In this document: in pieces, positions 48,050-48,051 of the stretch
Numbering within the stretch: position 1 is the first letter of the stretch
Layout of the letters: each line of letters opens with the position of its first letter
NCBI RefSeq assembly: GCF_028290205.1
Contig: NZ_JAQGKF010000146.1
Location: 1-48,051, forward strand
Length of the DNA: 48,051 bases
Direction of reading: 5' to 3'
Source: Enterovirga sp.
GTDB taxonomy: Bacteria > Pseudomonadota > Alphaproteobacteria > Rhizobiales > Beijerinckiaceae
The notes under the pieces: generated by a model
What the model was told of the DNA's origin: nothing
What the model saw: the letters and a program-made list of their open reading frames with translations, nothing else
Database searches by the model: none
Made by a program: the position numbers and the translations under genes

Positions 48050-48051
48050 GC

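Overview
This 48 kb window is chromosomal DNA from a high-GC (about 70%) alphaproteobacterium, most likely a member of the Hyphomicrobiales (Rhizobiales). This rests on the recA-alaS-icd neighbourhood, the ELM1-trxB-lysR order, the extended CarB and the close likeness of CarB, RecA and the LysR regulator to Methylobacteriaceae/Bosea-type proteins as I remember them. The genus cannot be fixed by eye. I saw no tRNA, rRNA, insertion sequence, phage gene or CRISPR array. Genes are densely packed, often with 1-4 nt stop/start overlaps.

Layout. (1) 0-5 kb: carB, then a convergent class III CoA-transferase. (2) 5.2-9.8 kb: a five-gene stressosome-type operon (rsbR, rsbS, rsbT, an RsbT-like/SpoIIE phosphatase fusion, and a hybrid histidine kinase that starts with another RsbT-like domain). 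(3) 9.8-12.5 kb: molybdate importer modABC. (4) 12.7-19.8 kb: recA behind a probable LexA box, alaS, a possible 48-residue protein, an orphan Bug/TctC-type binding protein, and icd followed 8 nt later by a MOSC protein. (5) 19.9-25.2 kb: a methyltransferase, a sirtuin, a small unknown protein, and a three-gene redox cluster (Ldh-family dehydrogenase, SdhA-like flavoprotein, one-cluster SdhB-like protein). (6) 25.2-28.4 kb: ELM1 family, trxB, lysR, then a strongly structured intergenic RNA candidate with its own terminator. (7) 28.4-31.3 kb: msrP and an acyl-CoA ligase. (8) 31.4-46.7 kb: a catabolic region with an alpha/beta hydrolase, TetR regulator, metal amidohydrolase, Rieske protein, a complete Liv-type ABC importer, and on the other strand a molybdenum hydroxylase (large, FAD and fused FeS-CoxG subunits), an XRE-cupin regulator, a crotonase and an SDR. 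(9) 46.8-48 kb: aspartate aminotransferase.

How the parts may fit together: molybdenum recurs (ModABC import, MOSC, MsrP, the Mo hydroxylase). The 31-46 kb region reads as uptake plus oxidation of an organic acid or heterocycle that ends in CoA chemistry, but its substrate cannot be read from the sequence. The most interesting candidates are the stressosome module wired into a phosphorelay kinase, the three-hairpin small RNA at 28281-28388, and the regulatory DNA between livK and the Mo hydroxylase operon.
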